Assembly (NCBI GenBank): GCA_012184525.1
Contig: WOFQ01000034.1
Coordinates: 302,323-366,322 of the forward strand
Reading direction: 5' to 3'
Source: Xenoacremonium recifei
Taxonomy: Eukaryota > Ascomycota > Sordariomycetes > Hypocreales > Nectriaceae
DNA: 64,000 nt
Shown here: positions 19,709 to 30,457 of the stretch, one piece after another
Position numbering within the stretch: the first letter of the stretch is position 1
How the letters are laid out: each line of letters starts with the position of its first letter
Program-made: the position numbers and the translations under genes
The notes under the pieces: model-generated
The model's input: the letters and a program-made list of their open reading frames with translations, nothing else
What the model was told of the DNA's origin: nothing
The model's database searches: none

Positions 19709-21141
19709 AACATTCTGGAAATCGTAGTTTGATCGGAGGAAGAGAGGCTGGAGCAGCCTCAGTGCCGGTGTCTTGGGGAACAGACATTGCGAGAGGTCTA
19801 TTGTTTCTCTTGCTCGAGTGAACCCTGATTGGTCAGGAGAGCAGGACCACACGGGGAGAGGATGAGGGGAGACAAGCTGATGCTGGGTCTTTCCCTCGTG
19901 ACGCATCTCCTCTGCAGTGATTCATGCAGTCTGTATTATCCAGCTTTCGATTTCTCCCACAAATTCATCATTCTACAACTAATTTCATTTCTCTTTCCTC
20001 CCTAGTCGCCGCTCTTCTGCCTCACAAATTACGATTTGAAACAGTATCATCTCCTCTTAACACCACTTTAAAGTGAACCGCAGCCGACCGTCCGGCTGTC
20101 CTTGTCTTTGGAGTGCTTCTATAAGACGGTAATTAGCATAATTTGGGCATAGTGGCTTTGTCTAAGGATAGGTAGTACAGTATCGTCACCTTGTTATACT
20201 TACCTTCTATGGCTACAGAAGCCGCAATGCGCTCCATCGCAGGTGTAAGGCCATCTCCTGGCTTGGTAACTTTTCCCCAGACGAATGTCACTGACATGAT
20301 GAATAGAATGGAGGTTGAATGAAATGGAATGAAGAAGACAGGAAGGATTGAAGACTGCGCTAAATTCGACGGAGGGAAACCACTTTAGGGTCTTGGTTTA
20401 GGGTCTCGGTTTAGGGTCTTGGCTTGCACTTGTTCGCCTCGATCTTGAAGGTGTCTTGGTTCTAGGGTAGCTTCTCACGTGAAGTCCATCAATTCTAAAT
20501 CCCTGTGTCGAGCCCGTTCTTAAACCCTGCGCTTTTTGCTCTGCGACTCATATCAATTATTCTTTACCGAGATATCCGAGAAAAAGCAAATCCCGCAGCA
20601 CCAGTTCGCTATCTTGTAGCTGCCCGTCTGGGAGGCTCGATCATTGGTCGAGGCGATCCAGGTCAGGAGATCCTTCACACGTGTGGGCAATGACACAATC
20701 ATAGTTTGCGACTACGTGCCAGACTAAACGAAAAATCGTGCAACGAGAATGAGACTGCTGGAAGGGAGAATTAATGCCATTCGGTCTAGACTGCGGCTCA
20801 CCTCGCTTTTGTCTGCGGCTCCGTGATGTCGCCGGATAAGTATGGGGCCAGGTCCAGTACTGATGCTTGTTGTGACGCTGGTCAGGATAGCGCGGCAAGG
20901 TAGGCGAAGAAGAGAAGAGAAAGAGAAGATCCCGAGTCCCTGGTTCGTAGATAACGTGCTTAGGCCTAAGAAAGCGTTATGCACTGCTACCATAGCGATA
21001 TCCGGGAGCCTGTGTCATATCATCGCACGAGATAACCTCGCATACATATAAGAACATGAGGGGACCTAATCAGACCGTTCCTTTTGAGCAGCTATCTTCC
21101 CTTTCGCCTGCACGACAATTTCTGCGCTAACTCGAGCCACC
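19709..21141. other. Intergenic between two DAL5-type carriers
   Basis: About 1.4 kb without a credible gene. It contains a three-copy 13-bp tandem repeat (20384-20422, listed) and ends in the promoter of the next carrier, whose start codon sits in a strong GCCACCATGG context. Confidence 0.45.
20384..20422 (+). repeat. Tandem 13-mer TTTAGGGTCTTGG x3
   Basis: Three adjacent copies at 20384-20396, 20397-20409 (one C/T change) and 20410-20422. A related partial copy, TCTTGGTTCTAGGG, follows at about 20454. The core TTAGGG equals the fungal telomere unit, but the 13-bp period is not a telomeric repeat. Confidence 0.8.
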
Positions 21142-22833
21142 ATGGCTGAAGTGACGGAGAAAACCGGCGCCCAGCCTACCAAACTCAGCAATCCGGCTGA
21201 TGAGGAGCGTGTCATCACAAAGCGCTCTGCGGATGTGACGCTTGAGTTTCTCGAAAGATATGGGGACTCAGTTGAAGCGTTGGATGCCCAAGGCGAGAAG
21301 CGCCTGCGATGGAAGCTCTACTTCTACATCGTGGGCCTCGTCGTGTTTATCAATTTATGGCTTTTTGTAAGGCTTATTTGAGGTTGATTGAAGCTTTCCT
21401 AACGGAACGCGTAGATTGACAAGGCGACGCTAGCTTACGCCTCCCTCCTTGGCATCTTCGAGGAGACCGGGATTAATGATTCCGATTACAACAACCTCAA
21501 CACAATCTTCTACACAGGTGAGTTTATTTCTCCAGCACTCTAAGCCGGGACTAATCATACGGCGACTGCAGGTTATATCATCGCGCAAGCTCCGGGCCAT
21601 TACCTTATGCAACGGTTGCCTCTTGGCAAGTTTGTCGCGACGACCATATTCCTGTGGTCTGTCATTGTATTCCTCCATTGCACGGCTACCAGCTATGGCG
21701 GACTGATTCCCCTCCGATTCTTTCTCGGATTTTGCGAATCGGTCCTCGTGCCAGCAATGGAGATGACGATGAACATGTTCTTCACACCGACCGAAGTCAT
21801 TCTCATCCAACCGATCTTCTGGATTGCTTGCATGGGTGCGCCCATCCCCGCCGGCTTCATTGCATACGGTCTGCTTTTCTCCAAGTCTAATGTCCTTCCT
21901 TGGAAATTCTTCATGATTACGACAGGAGGTGTTACGTTCTTCCTTGCCATTTACTCCTGGTTTTATTACCCCGACAACCCCACGAAAGCTCGCTTCTTGA
22001 GCTCGGAGGAGAAGCTTCATACGATCCGACGCGTCCACGAAGTGACGAAGAGCTCGATTGAGCAGAAGACGTTCAAGTCATACCAAGCCTGGGAGGCATT
22101 GAAGGATCCTGTTTCTTGGCTATTCACCCTGGCGGTCTTCTTACTCATGATATCCAATAACCTGGCTTATCAACAGAACCTCTTGTTCCTCAAGATTGGC
22201 GTGTCAAACCTGGGGTCGACGCTCGTTTCGGTGGCAGGCGGCGGATTCGCGATCGTTTGCTGCGTTCTTGGCACGATTGGTCTAAAGCTCGTCCCGAACC
22301 GAAGCGCCTTTTGGGGAGCTTTCTGGTGCCTTCCAGCAATTGCAGGAGGCATCGGCATGGTGGCGCTCGCATGGGACAAGAAGATCTCGCTTCTGGCGTG
22401 CATGTTGCTGGCTGGAAACACTTTCGGCATCACATATATCATCGCGTTGGGGTGGACGAGTACAAGCGCCGGTGGCTATACGAAGAAGCTGGTCCGCAAC
22501 GTCCTGTGGATGGGCGGTTATGGCGTCTCCAACATCATCTCTCCCCAAATCTGGGTTGCAGGTGATGCGCCGCGATACTACGGTGCTTGGATCGCGCAGA
22601 TTGTTGTCAGCTGGGCAGGTACTCCCGTGTGTCTGCTGGCCATCCATTGGATTCTTTCTCGCAGAAATAAGGAGAGAAGAGCTTGGATCAGTGAGCAGGA
22701 AGCGCTGGGTCGAAGACCCGTCGGCATAGTTGAGGAGCAAGATGAAGCAGGGAATCTTGTGAAGGTCGAGGTCGATATTTCCTTGCTGGATCTAACGGAT
22801 CTAGAAAACAAGTACTTCTTGTATCAGCTGTAA
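21142..22833 (+). CDS. MFS transporter, DAL5-like (second copy)
   Basis: Exons 21142-21366, 21415-21517 and 21572-22833; introns of 48 and 54 nt; 529 residues. Joining gives KATLAYASLLGIFEETGIND, the usual entry to helix 2 in DAL5-type carriers. Other marks are PGHYLMQRLPLGKF (loop 2-3), LRFFLGFCESVLVPAMEM (helix 4) and YYPDNPTKARFLSSEEK before the central loop. The C-terminus is long and charged (DISLLDLTDLENKYFLYQL), a form seen in allantoate permease-like proteins. It probably imports a small organic anion. Same strand as, but clearly different in sequence from, the carrier 1.4 kb upstream, so it is not a recent tandem copy. Start chosen at a Kozak-like ATG. Confidence 0.92.
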
Positions 22834-24593
22834 TTAGATCGGCATGGATTCTTATCCAAAGAGAACGTACCGAGTGGGAGGGAGCCATCATTGCTTGGCA
22901 TGATAAAAGACGAGATGACCGTTTCAAACGGTATCCTCCGACAAGCTCATCACGTTTGCGATTGGATTTTATGCAAAGACCACTGAAAAATGGGACTTCG
23001 AGAGTACATTCGTCCCTTAGCTGAGCTGGTGGACGAAAAGCAGCCACGCTCAGTCCCAGATCCAGTACACCAGTGCACCGTTCACCAAGTCTCATCGGCC
23101 CGACAAAGAGCCAATAAGCTTGGAGAAGACCAGGATTCCGCGCTATGATGACGAGTTGGAGGATTCAGGTGTCCGTTTTCCGCAGTAATGTGGGACAGGA
23201 GAAGGGAGCTCCGATTCGTTGGTTGTCGGATCGACGGTGGAAGTCGAAGCCCATTGGACAATTATCGGTCCGAGAAGGATTTCAGCCCTTGCCCAGAGAG
23301 AAGCCGAGCCATCAGCAGACCCCAGGTTTCTAGGAGTTTGATGATCGCGCTGCGGGGAGTATTGCCCACGGGGACGACTTGTCAATGAAAGCGGGAACTC
23401 GTCTCGTGTTTAGAGTACCAGCTAATAAGCGAGCTATGTGCAAGAGGAGGAACAGAATCCGGGGGATCCTCAGTTAGCATTCTTTCGATCCCCCTCACAT
23501 GACCGACGACTAGTGTTGGGCCGACGTCACAACGCGGAATCCTGCCATTGAGGACGGAGTATTGCAGAATTCATTGACTACATCGGGCAATTGCATAGGA
23601 GACATAGTATCTACGTGACTTCTCAGCCACTCTCGTCAATTGAGGAGCTGTCTCGTTGAATTGACGAGTTGTTGAGGTTGGCCACTATAGAATGATCACC
23701 AGGATTGCGCAAAATTGACGCACGTACTCCGCTACCACATATAGGCCAATACAACGCCCGTTCACCCGTATAGTCGCCCTCATGTCGGCGTATTCATCAG
23801 GAGTCCTAAGCACTCTCGTCGGCCCGACGAGAATCTCCCTGTGACACTCGACGACGATCAAACGATGGCCCACAGCTGAACCCCCATGGGGAAGCTGTTG
23901 AGGCCATGAAGCCGCTTCAAGCGTAACTAAAAGTCTCCTTGGCTGGGCCAGGCTGACTTGGCCAAAGCCGTGCCAGGCGATGCACATACACACAGACCCA
24001 GCTCATCGGCCCGGCTTGTCACCTCCCAACAGGGGTCAAACTCAGCACTATTTCGCAGCCGGGGATAGCCACAGTGACCTATTCCCCCAGACAGGAGAGC
24101 CCCAGACTTGCCCAGCGGTCCAGCCCAGCCAGACCAGACCCCAGCAATCTCCTCGATCCCATCGACGAGCCCATCTCGGACCGACATGCCAGCACCTTCT
24201 CAAGACCCAATGAGGCACATCAGGAGATCCCCCGCATTGCTCGCACACGCGGCAGTTCCCTGGGACTCCGAGTTAGAGCGCATCCGGCTAGCCCGTCCGT
24301 TGGGCCTGAAGCTAGCGGGCGAACCGACTTACAGAACTTGATTTGCCTCCTGAGAACGGCTCCCCCTTCCTACCCGGACAACCTCACATCGGAACCGGGC
24401 CAAAAAGTATATAAGCCGGCCGGGGGTGCGACGTTGGGATCACCGTTTCAGACCGCATCACCAGAGCGCTCTGAGCTGTGCATCGCCGAGTTGTCTCAGG
24501 GGCTTCACTCCCGCACTGTCCGCGTCTCCTGACTTCGTTTCGCCTCCCTGGCAAAACTCTATTTTCAAACCTCTTCTCATCATCACCAGCATC
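22834..24593. other. Long upstream region of maltose-permease-type gene
   Basis: About 1.76 kb. No supported gene. The last 600 bp are C-rich and lead to a TATA box (24408-24415), then a pyrimidine-rich leader. Confidence 0.45.
24408..24415 (+). promoter_or_regulatory. TATA box of maltose-permease-type gene
   Basis: TATATAAG, 179 bp before the ATG at 24594, in an otherwise GC-rich upstream region, followed by a C/T-rich leader. Confidence 0.6.
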
Positions 24594-26264
24594 ATGTCGT
24601 CGCCCGCCACCGACCAGCCCGACGGCATTCGCCGCGTCTCGGTGCCTGTCGTGCACACGGAGGCTTCCACGGCCCACGAGGCTGCCGCCGCCGTCGACGC
24701 CGAGCACCAGATGGGCCTGTTCAAGAGCATGAAGCTGTACCGCAAGGCGTGCTTCTGGTCCATCTTCCTGTCGACGTGTATCGTCATGGAGGGTTTCGAC
24801 GTCGTGCTGCTCAACAACCTGTTTGCTTATCCCCCTTTCCAGAAGAAATTCGGCACCGAGCAGGCCGATGGCAGCTACCAGCTCTCAGCGGCCTGGCAGT
24901 CTGGCCTGTCCAACGGAACCCTGTGCGGCCAGCTGCTGGGTCTGTACTTCAACGGCATCATCGCTGATCGATTCGGTAACCGCAAGACCCTCATTGGTGC
25001 GCTGTGCGGCTGCATTGCCTTCATATTCATCGTCTTCTTCTCCGAAAGTCTCGTCCAGCTGCTCATCGGTGAGATCCTCATCGGCATCCCGTGGGGTGTC
25101 TTCCAGACTTTGACCACCACATATGCCTCAGAAGTCTGCCCGACTCACCTGCGCGCATATCTCACCACATACGTCAACCTGTGCTGGGTCATGGGCCAGT
25201 TCATCGCCTCCGGTGTGCTGCGTGCCATGGTTGAGCGTAACGACCAGTGGGGATACAAGATTCCCTTTGCGTTGCAGTGGATGTGGCCTGTCCCCCTGAT
25301 CATCGGCATCTATCTGGCTCCCGAGTCTCCCTGGTGGTTGGTCCGCCGCGGCCGTGTCGAAGATGCGAAGAGGTCCCTCGAACGCCTGACGAACCGGAAC
25401 ACCGAAGTCGATTTCAAACTCGAAGAAACCATCTCCATGATGGTCCACACCAATGAGATGGAAAAGGAGGCCCAGGCTGGCACCAGCTACGCCGATCTGT
25501 TCAAGGGTGTCAGTCTGCGTCGCACGGAAATCGTCTGCGTGACATGGATGATCCAGACACTTTGCGGCTCGACCTTCATGGGATACTCGACATACTTCTA
25601 TGAGCAGGCCGGTATGGCTGTTTCCAACGCGTTCAGCATGTCTTTGGCTCAGTACGCCATTGGCGCCCTCGGAACTATCTTCTCTTGGTTCTTGATGGGC
25701 AAGTTCGGACGTCGCACGCTGTATCTATATGGCCAGCTCGCAATGTGCCTCTTCCTCCTGATTATCGGCTGTGCCGCCTTTGCTGGCCGTGACAACGTCG
25801 CTGCGCAGTGGGCTATCGGCTCGATGCTCTTAGTCTACACCTTCACGTATGACTGCACTGTTGGTCCTGTCTGCTACTCGCTCGTTTCTGAGCTCACCTC
25901 GACCCGTCTTCGTACCAAGTCCGTGGTGCTCGCACGTTGCCTCTACAACATCGTCGGCATCATCACCAACATCATTACTCCCCGCATGCTGAACCCAACT
26001 GCTTGGGATTGGGGTGCCAAGTCGGGCTTCTTCTGGGCTGGATCTTGCCTCGGCTGTGCTGTTTGGACTTATTTCCGCCTGCCTGAGCCTAAGGGACGAA
26101 CCTATGCTGAGTTGGATGTTCTCTTCGAGCAGCGTGTTTCGGCTCGCAAGTTCAAGAGCACTGTTGTGGATAGACTGGATGCTGATGTTGATTCGTCCTC
26201 CATGAGCGAAAAAAAGACCGATGCTGTCATGATTGAGCGGGTTGGCAGCGGGCCTTCGGTTTAA
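24594..26264 (+). CDS. MFS alpha-glucoside (maltose) permease-type transporter
   Basis: Single exon, 556 residues from ATG 24594. The frame is open 56 codons further upstream, but that part overlaps the leader just after the TATA box. Sugar-porter features: ACFWSIFLSTCIVMEGFDVV in helix 1, DRFGNRKTLIGAL in loop 2-3, APESPWWLVRRGRVEDAKR before the central loop, GKFGRRTLYLYGQ in loop 8-9 and RLPEPKGRTYAELDVLFEQ at the end. The VMEGFD and PEPKGRTYAELD forms are those of fungal maltose/alpha-glucoside:proton symporters. It would feed an intracellular alpha-glucosidase such as the GH13 enzyme at 13.1-14.9 kb. It runs convergently into a regulator-like gene only 105 bp away. Confidence 0.92.
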   Translation: MSSPATDQPDGIRRVSVPVVHTEASTAHEAAAAVDAEHQMGLFKSMKLYRKACFWSIFLSTCIVMEGFDVVLLNNLFAYPPFQKKFGTEQADGSYQLSAAWQSGLSNGTLCGQLLGLYFNGIIADRFGNRKTLIGALCGCIAFIFIVFFSESLVQLLIGEILIGIPWGVFQTLTTTYASEVCPTHLRAYLTTYVNLCWVMGQFIASGVLRAMVERNDQWGYKIPFALQWMWPVPLIIGIYLAPESPWWLVRRGRVEDAKRSLERLTNRNTEVDFKLEETISMMVHTNEMEKEAQAGTSYADLFKGVSLRRTEIVCVTWMIQTLCGSTFMGYSTYFYEQAGMAVSNAFSMSLAQYAIGALGTIFSWFLMGKFGRRTLYLYGQLAMCLFLLIIGCAAFAGRDNVAAQWAIGSMLLVYTFTYDCTVGPVCYSLVSELTSTRLRTKSVVLARCLYNIVGIITNIITPRMLNPTAWDWGAKSGFFWAGSCLGCAVWTYFRLPEPKGRTYAELDVLFEQRVSARKFKSTVVDRLDADVDSSSMSEKKTDAVMIERVGSGPSV

Positions 26265-26369
26265 GCGTACCGAAAAGTGTTGGAGTCGAAACTGAGCAAC
26301 AGTTTGAAGTTTCTAGAAGCGTTATAGCGTTTGATATAAATGACATGATTTTCTGCTTCTCATTGTCTT

Positions 26370-27902
26370 TCAGTCTGAGAGAGGTTCTGATTTCCGTCTG
26401 CAAACACCTTTCCATAGCAATCTTCCTGGTGCATCGTGAACAATTCGGATCCATGGGAATGCTTCGAGACACTTCTGCGCATCTTCCCATTCATCGAGCC
26501 CAAATCGATCCGCCAAATCCCGCAGTTCTCCGAGATACCACCGATCCTCGTCTTCCGGGACAGCTAGCCCCTCCATGAAGAGAAGCCAGAACCGTAAATA
26601 ACGGTGCTCAATCCCTGAAAACACCTCAAGCCGATCTCTTAGCATAGGATTCAGCCGTCGGCAAAAGTTATTTCGCAGAGCTCCAGTTGGATACTTGATC
26701 GTGGAAAGAAAGGTTAACAGTCCAAGCTGCCAGACATCATCCAGTAAAGTCGGTGGCCGTCGACCCTTCAGCGGAGCAAAATCCAAAAGCCGCTGGCACA
26801 TTGAAATGAGCATGTCTTGGTATTGCAGCGCCTCCAACTTTGCATTTCCTGGAAGACGGCAGAATGCGAGAACATCGCGAGTAATGCTTTGTAGAGGCGC
26901 GCAAAGCTTTTCGAGAGGCGATGGCAATGCTCCTATGCTGACTTGGCTCAGTAGTGATGCTACGAGTTCGCTAGTGGCATCACTCAAAGCCCCGAAAAGA
27001 GTGGCTTTGCCGTCTAGGACAGCAAGATCGATATCTGTCCGACAGATCTTCTGCACAAGATGTAGATTGGTCTTTCTCATGCCTAGCAGTCCTCCAGGGC
27101 GAAGGTCCAGTACCCGTTTCAAGCCCTCAAAGTGCACCTTACTCTTCTCCACGTCCCCAAGAAGATTTGAGTGAAGGCTCAGAGCGCTGACGACGGCAAT
27201 GGTTGAGTCAGGAGGAACCTCACTCTGCGAAAGATCTCGGTTGAGCAGCCGAATAGCCTGAGAGAAATGCCGCGTTGCCTCCAGTGACTCGGAGTCTGGC
27301 TTGCGAAAGAGGGAAATGAAAGACACAGTCATAGCGAGTAGACAATGGAGAACTGCAGGAGTCAGCCAGTAAGGACTAGCAAGCGCAAGGAGTCTACTCT
27401 TACAGGCTTGGTCTGTGACAAGGTACCCGAACCAAGGATGCTTCCCGTCATTTGAAGGACGGCAAAACTCGTGGGGATATACGATATCGCTGACAGCAGA
27501 ATGGACTAACAGCATGTGAGTGTATAGCGCTAGGGATAGCATACCACTAATAGAAGACTCACATTGGTATACCAGATACCGCATCGAAGGGGTAAACTGA
27601 ACCGGAAACGAAAAGTACTCATACTCCGAGCCCGCCAGTATATTCGCCGGCACAGACCTCTTCTTCAGTTCCTTTCTCTGTTCTTTTTCGATAATCTCCG
27701 GGAATAGCAGCTCTCTGCGCGCCAGCACATCCTGTGACTCCCTCGCGTCCGGCAAGCCGTCAAAAATCGGCGGCGGCGGCGCATGTCTCCGGCCGCGCTG
27801 CAGCTTCTTGCCCTGGTTCCGGCCCTTCATCACATGGCTGCGGATGGCTTTCCTTGAGCTCCGGTCTCGCGTTGTGTTGTCGTCGACGAATTGGAATTGC
27901 AT
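26370..27902 (-). CDS. Fungal transcription-factor-like protein (Fungal_trans_2/DUF3468 type), no zinc cluster
   Basis: ATG 27902. Proposed exons 27902-27563, 27505-27405/27404 and 27352-26370; the two introns (27506-27562, 57 nt; 27353-27403, 51 nt) are multiples of three without stops, so an unspliced reading is also open. Splicing joins RYLVYQ to FHSAVSD and TDQ to AFLHCLLAMT, which restores the usual order of this family; the result is 474 residues. The N-terminus MQFQFVDDNTTRDRSSRK then AIRSHVMKGRNQGKK is the short conserved motif (RSHVMK) found at the start of fungal regulators that lack a Zn2Cys6 domain, or have lost it. The rest is helical. It is a possible regulator of the adjacent maltose-permease-type gene (inference from proximity only). 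Confidence 0.8.
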   Translation of the reverse strand: MQFQFVDDNTTRDRSSRKAIRSHVMKGRNQGKKLQRGRRHAPPPPIFDGLPDARESQDVLARRELLFPEIIEKEQRKELKKRSVPANILAGSEYEYFSFPVQFTPSMRYLVYQCESSISGMLSLALYTHMLLVHSAVSDIVYPHEFCRPSNDGKHPWFGYLVTDQACKSRLLALASPYWLTPAVLHCLLAMTVSFISLFRKPDSESLEATRHFSQAIRLLNRDLSQSEVPPDSTIAVVSALSLHSNLLGDVEKSKVHFEGLKRVLDLRPGGLLGMRKTNLHLVQKICRTDIDLAVLDGKATLFGALSDATSELVASLLSQVSIGALPSPLEKLCAPLQSITRDVLAFCRLPGNAKLEALQYQDMLISMCQRLLDFAPLKGRRPPTLLDDVWQLGLLTFLSTIKYPTGALRNNFCRRLNPMLRDRLEVFSGIEHRYLRFWLLFMEGLAVPEDEDRWYLGELRDLADRFGLDEWEDAQKCLEAFPWIRIVHDAPGRLLWKGVCRRKSEPLSD

Positions 27903-28126
27903 GGTCGTTGAGCTGAGGTTGTGGTGGAAGAGTGAAGTTGTGATGCGCAAGTTTGAGTACCGTTTATCTCCGTGTCTAAACTCCGACCATGACCAGGATT
28001 TGCCCCGATTATCGAGTCCTTAACGGATGAGCATGGTAGGAGATTATCATTATCTATTAAACATTATTTTAGGTTGAAGTACTGATGCGTCTTTATCTAA
28101 GCTGCATCTGATTACCTGTGCCGTTT

Positions 28127-29635
28127 CTATTCTAATTGACCATCAAGATGGAACCAGGGGTGTTTGAGAATCTCCTCCGCGGTAGGCCGCTTTGCCGCAT
28201 CGTAGACAAAGATCTTAGACAAGAGATCGTAGAGTAACGCGGCCTCGTTCTCTGGGATTTTCAGCATTGCTTCCAGCATTCCGTCCGTGTCGTCGTTCCA
28301 TCCACTCAGATAAACATTGCCATTCTTGACAGCGGTCGGTTTCCACACCAGATTTGAGACACAATCGGGAAAGGGAATATTGCTGTCCTTGTCCCAACTC
28401 TTATGTTCTGGCCACTTTTTGTCTGTCAGAACAACTCCTCCTTCTGGTTGATCCCATATCTTGTCCACGATTTCCTTGAGAGGGCGCTCACCCTCCCATT
28501 TCCAAAAGGGGTATCCTTTGCTTGGATCCTTTGTTGGTTTCCCATGGTCGTCCCAGAGAACATCTTGCCATTCAGCAGGCAAATCTCCCAATGTCAGTGC
28601 GATACTACTCATCAAATGCGCTGGTGACCAAAGGTCCCATCGATCAAACGGGCCATTCCCTGATCGCATCCGTAAAATGCAACACCCAAGAGCCCAGACG
28701 TCGCTCGCAGGACTGGGTGGTAAGCCGACTGCCACTTCTGGGGCTAGAAACTCGAGTGGTGTGCCCAGCATCTTCGTAGGCGGGGACGAAATTGGGAATG
28801 ACTGGTCAAAATCGACGAGTTCGGTATCCATGCTGATCAGACCTCGCTCGGATTTGAGAAAATCCAGTGCGTCGACAATGTATCGTGGAGCCTCGGGACC
28901 AGTTGGCTCTTCCGTTACCGTGTTTGTTTCGAGTGGTGCCGTATCAGGCGGACCGAACAACTGGTGGATATCTGATTCTTCAAGATTGTCGAAATTCTGT
29001 AGCTTGAAGAGAATATTGTTTGTGGTAACATCTGGGACTTGTTAGCCATTTCCGACTGAAAGGTTCAAGAATAATTTCATACCGCCGTGACAGAGACCGT
29101 GAGAATGAAGTCCAGCTACCGCTTTGGCAGTTAGATAGCCAGCCCTCCGCACAGCCTCTGGCTGCAGCCTCGTTGCCAACCCATGAGACAATGGAGAGGC
29201 ACATGGTCCAAGAACGGGGAGTACCAGGCATAGATGGTGACCGTTGGGTCCTTCGATGGTAAATCGTCGACTTTCGGCAACGAACTGGGGTTCGCTGGTG
29301 AAAGTTGAGGAGACCTGGCTTACCAGGAGACTCTTCTCGCCCGTGGAGGAGGAATGCTCGGCGACAACAATTTTGAGGGCCACCCACTTCTTCTCCGTCT
29401 CATCTCGTGCTAGCCAGACAGTCGAAAAGCCTCCATCGCCAAGTCTGTGGACAATCCTGTAGCGACCTTCGTCAAAGGTGTCGCCGAGGTGAACAGGGTG
29501 GAAGCCACCGATGACATATCTCTCAACGTCTTCACAGTTCTCAAAATGCGGGAGAAGGTATCGGGCCTCGTGTTCGTCGTGTTCGTGTTCGTGGTGCTCC
29601 TCCTTCTCCTCCACCTTCTGCTCGGAGACGGTCAT
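28127..29635 (-). CDS. Atypical protein kinase (SRPK-like, fungal)
   Basis: Exons 29635-29083 and 29031-28127, with a 51-nt intron (29032-29082; GTATGA donor, GCTAAC branch, CCCAG acceptor); 485 residues. His/Glu-rich N-terminus, then GGFHPVHLGDTFDEGRYRIV leading to the Gly-rich loop LGDGGFSTVWLA, the ATP-binding Lys in VALKIV, and a catalytic loop reading CHGGDVTTNNILF across the splice. The loop has HGD in place of the HRD/HTD of ordinary kinases, and the metal-binding DFG is DFD (ELVDFDQSF). These features are common in fungal expansions of SR-protein-kinase-like enzymes. An APE-like motif (FLAPEVAVG) and SDVWALGC follow. Activity is plausible but reduced or specialised. Role unknown. Confidence 0.88.
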
Positions 29636-29957
29636 TCTGGCGCCGTCAATGAGTCGTGAGAGAGAAGATGTAGGATGTGAGGAGAAGGTTGACAGGCAAC
29701 AGAAACTGAGATTTGATGTCGGGAGCTCTCGAGGTAGGCAGAGTTGTTTGTGGGGCGTTTGTGTGGGGCATCTTCATTCCAAGATCGGTTGCCTAATCGG
29801 GTAGGTAAGGTAACGTACTGTGCTGTGATTCAGCACCTCACGCTCGCCTCCATGGCGTTTTGATATGAGGAAATAGACAAAATAATGAGAAATGCGCGGA
29901 GCAAGTCGCTATGGAGGATTTAGGAAGTCTGTGGCTGAAGCTAGACAGCTTCGCGCG
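29636..29957. other. Kinase promoter region
   Basis: Upstream of the kinase start. No motif seen. Confidence 0.35.
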
Positions 29958-30224
29958 CTTGATCTTGGTCTCAGTTTCGTCTCAGGTGAATATAGCCCAG
30001 CACTTGACTTTTATGACTAGATATTCTTTTCGTGATAGGCTGTAGAAGAGCAGCCGCTGGACAATGATTCACGAAAGTTGAATGTTCTCAGATTTGAACT
30101 TGACCTTGGTCTCAGATTGAGAAGACTCGTGATTCACAGCCAACCTGATGCTTCGTGACAAGCTACAGAAAAGCAGCTCTGTAACAATGATTCACGATGT
30201 TCGGATATTCTCAGCTCTGAACTT
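29958..30224. repeat. Degenerate direct duplication (about 125-140 bp)
   Basis: Copy A begins with CTTGATCTTGGTCTCAG at 29958; copy B with CTTGACCTTGGTCTCAG at 30099. The best-conserved part is 71 bp, 30031-30101 against 30154-30224, including the identical stretch ACAATGATTCACGA. In the first part of this block most differences are C/T or G/A changes, as repeat-induced point mutation would leave. Confidence 0.7.
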
Positions 30225-30307
30225 TGCTTCTCGTTTCTCTTCCTCTCGTACTCTCCTTCATCCCCTTCTGTCCGCCTTTCCTTTGTCCCTTTCTCTCCAT
30301 TCCAATC

Positions 30308-30457
30308 ATGTCGGTACGTGTCGGTTGGGGAAAGACCCCTGTACCAAAGTGTGGACTTCAGCATCCAATGGAACGGATCGCCATCCAGATGGCAAAAGAT
30401 GGAGGTTACCACGCGGTGACTATCAAGGAAAATCCTCACGCGAGGCCAATACGCTGA
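30308..30457 (+). CDS. Small hypothetical ORF with C/T-rich leader
   Basis: 49-codon ORF (MSVRVGWGKTPVPKCGLQHP...). An 80-bp C/T-rich tract (about 30225-30305) ends right at the ATG, as in many fungal core promoters, so transcription may start here. A branch-like GCTAAT with a CTCCCAG acceptor lies at 30466-30484. A GTGACT donor at 30416 would give a 69-nt intron and a 52-residue product ending at about 30535. Neither form resembles a known family. Confidence 0.25.
   Translation: MSVRVGWGKTPVPKCGLQHPMERIAIQMAKDGGYHAVTIKENPHARPIR

Noticed and set aside
20384..20422. Internal telomere tract
   Set aside because: The unit is 13 bp with a non-telomeric half, so it is reported only as a tandem repeat.
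21430..22038. 202-codon open frame antisense to the DAL5-type carrier
   Set aside because: It is a shadow of the well-supported coding strand.
24384..24707. Antisense Gly/Arg-rich open frame at the start of the maltose-permease-type gene
   Set aside because: Composition mirrors the C/T-rich leader and coding strand; no independent support.
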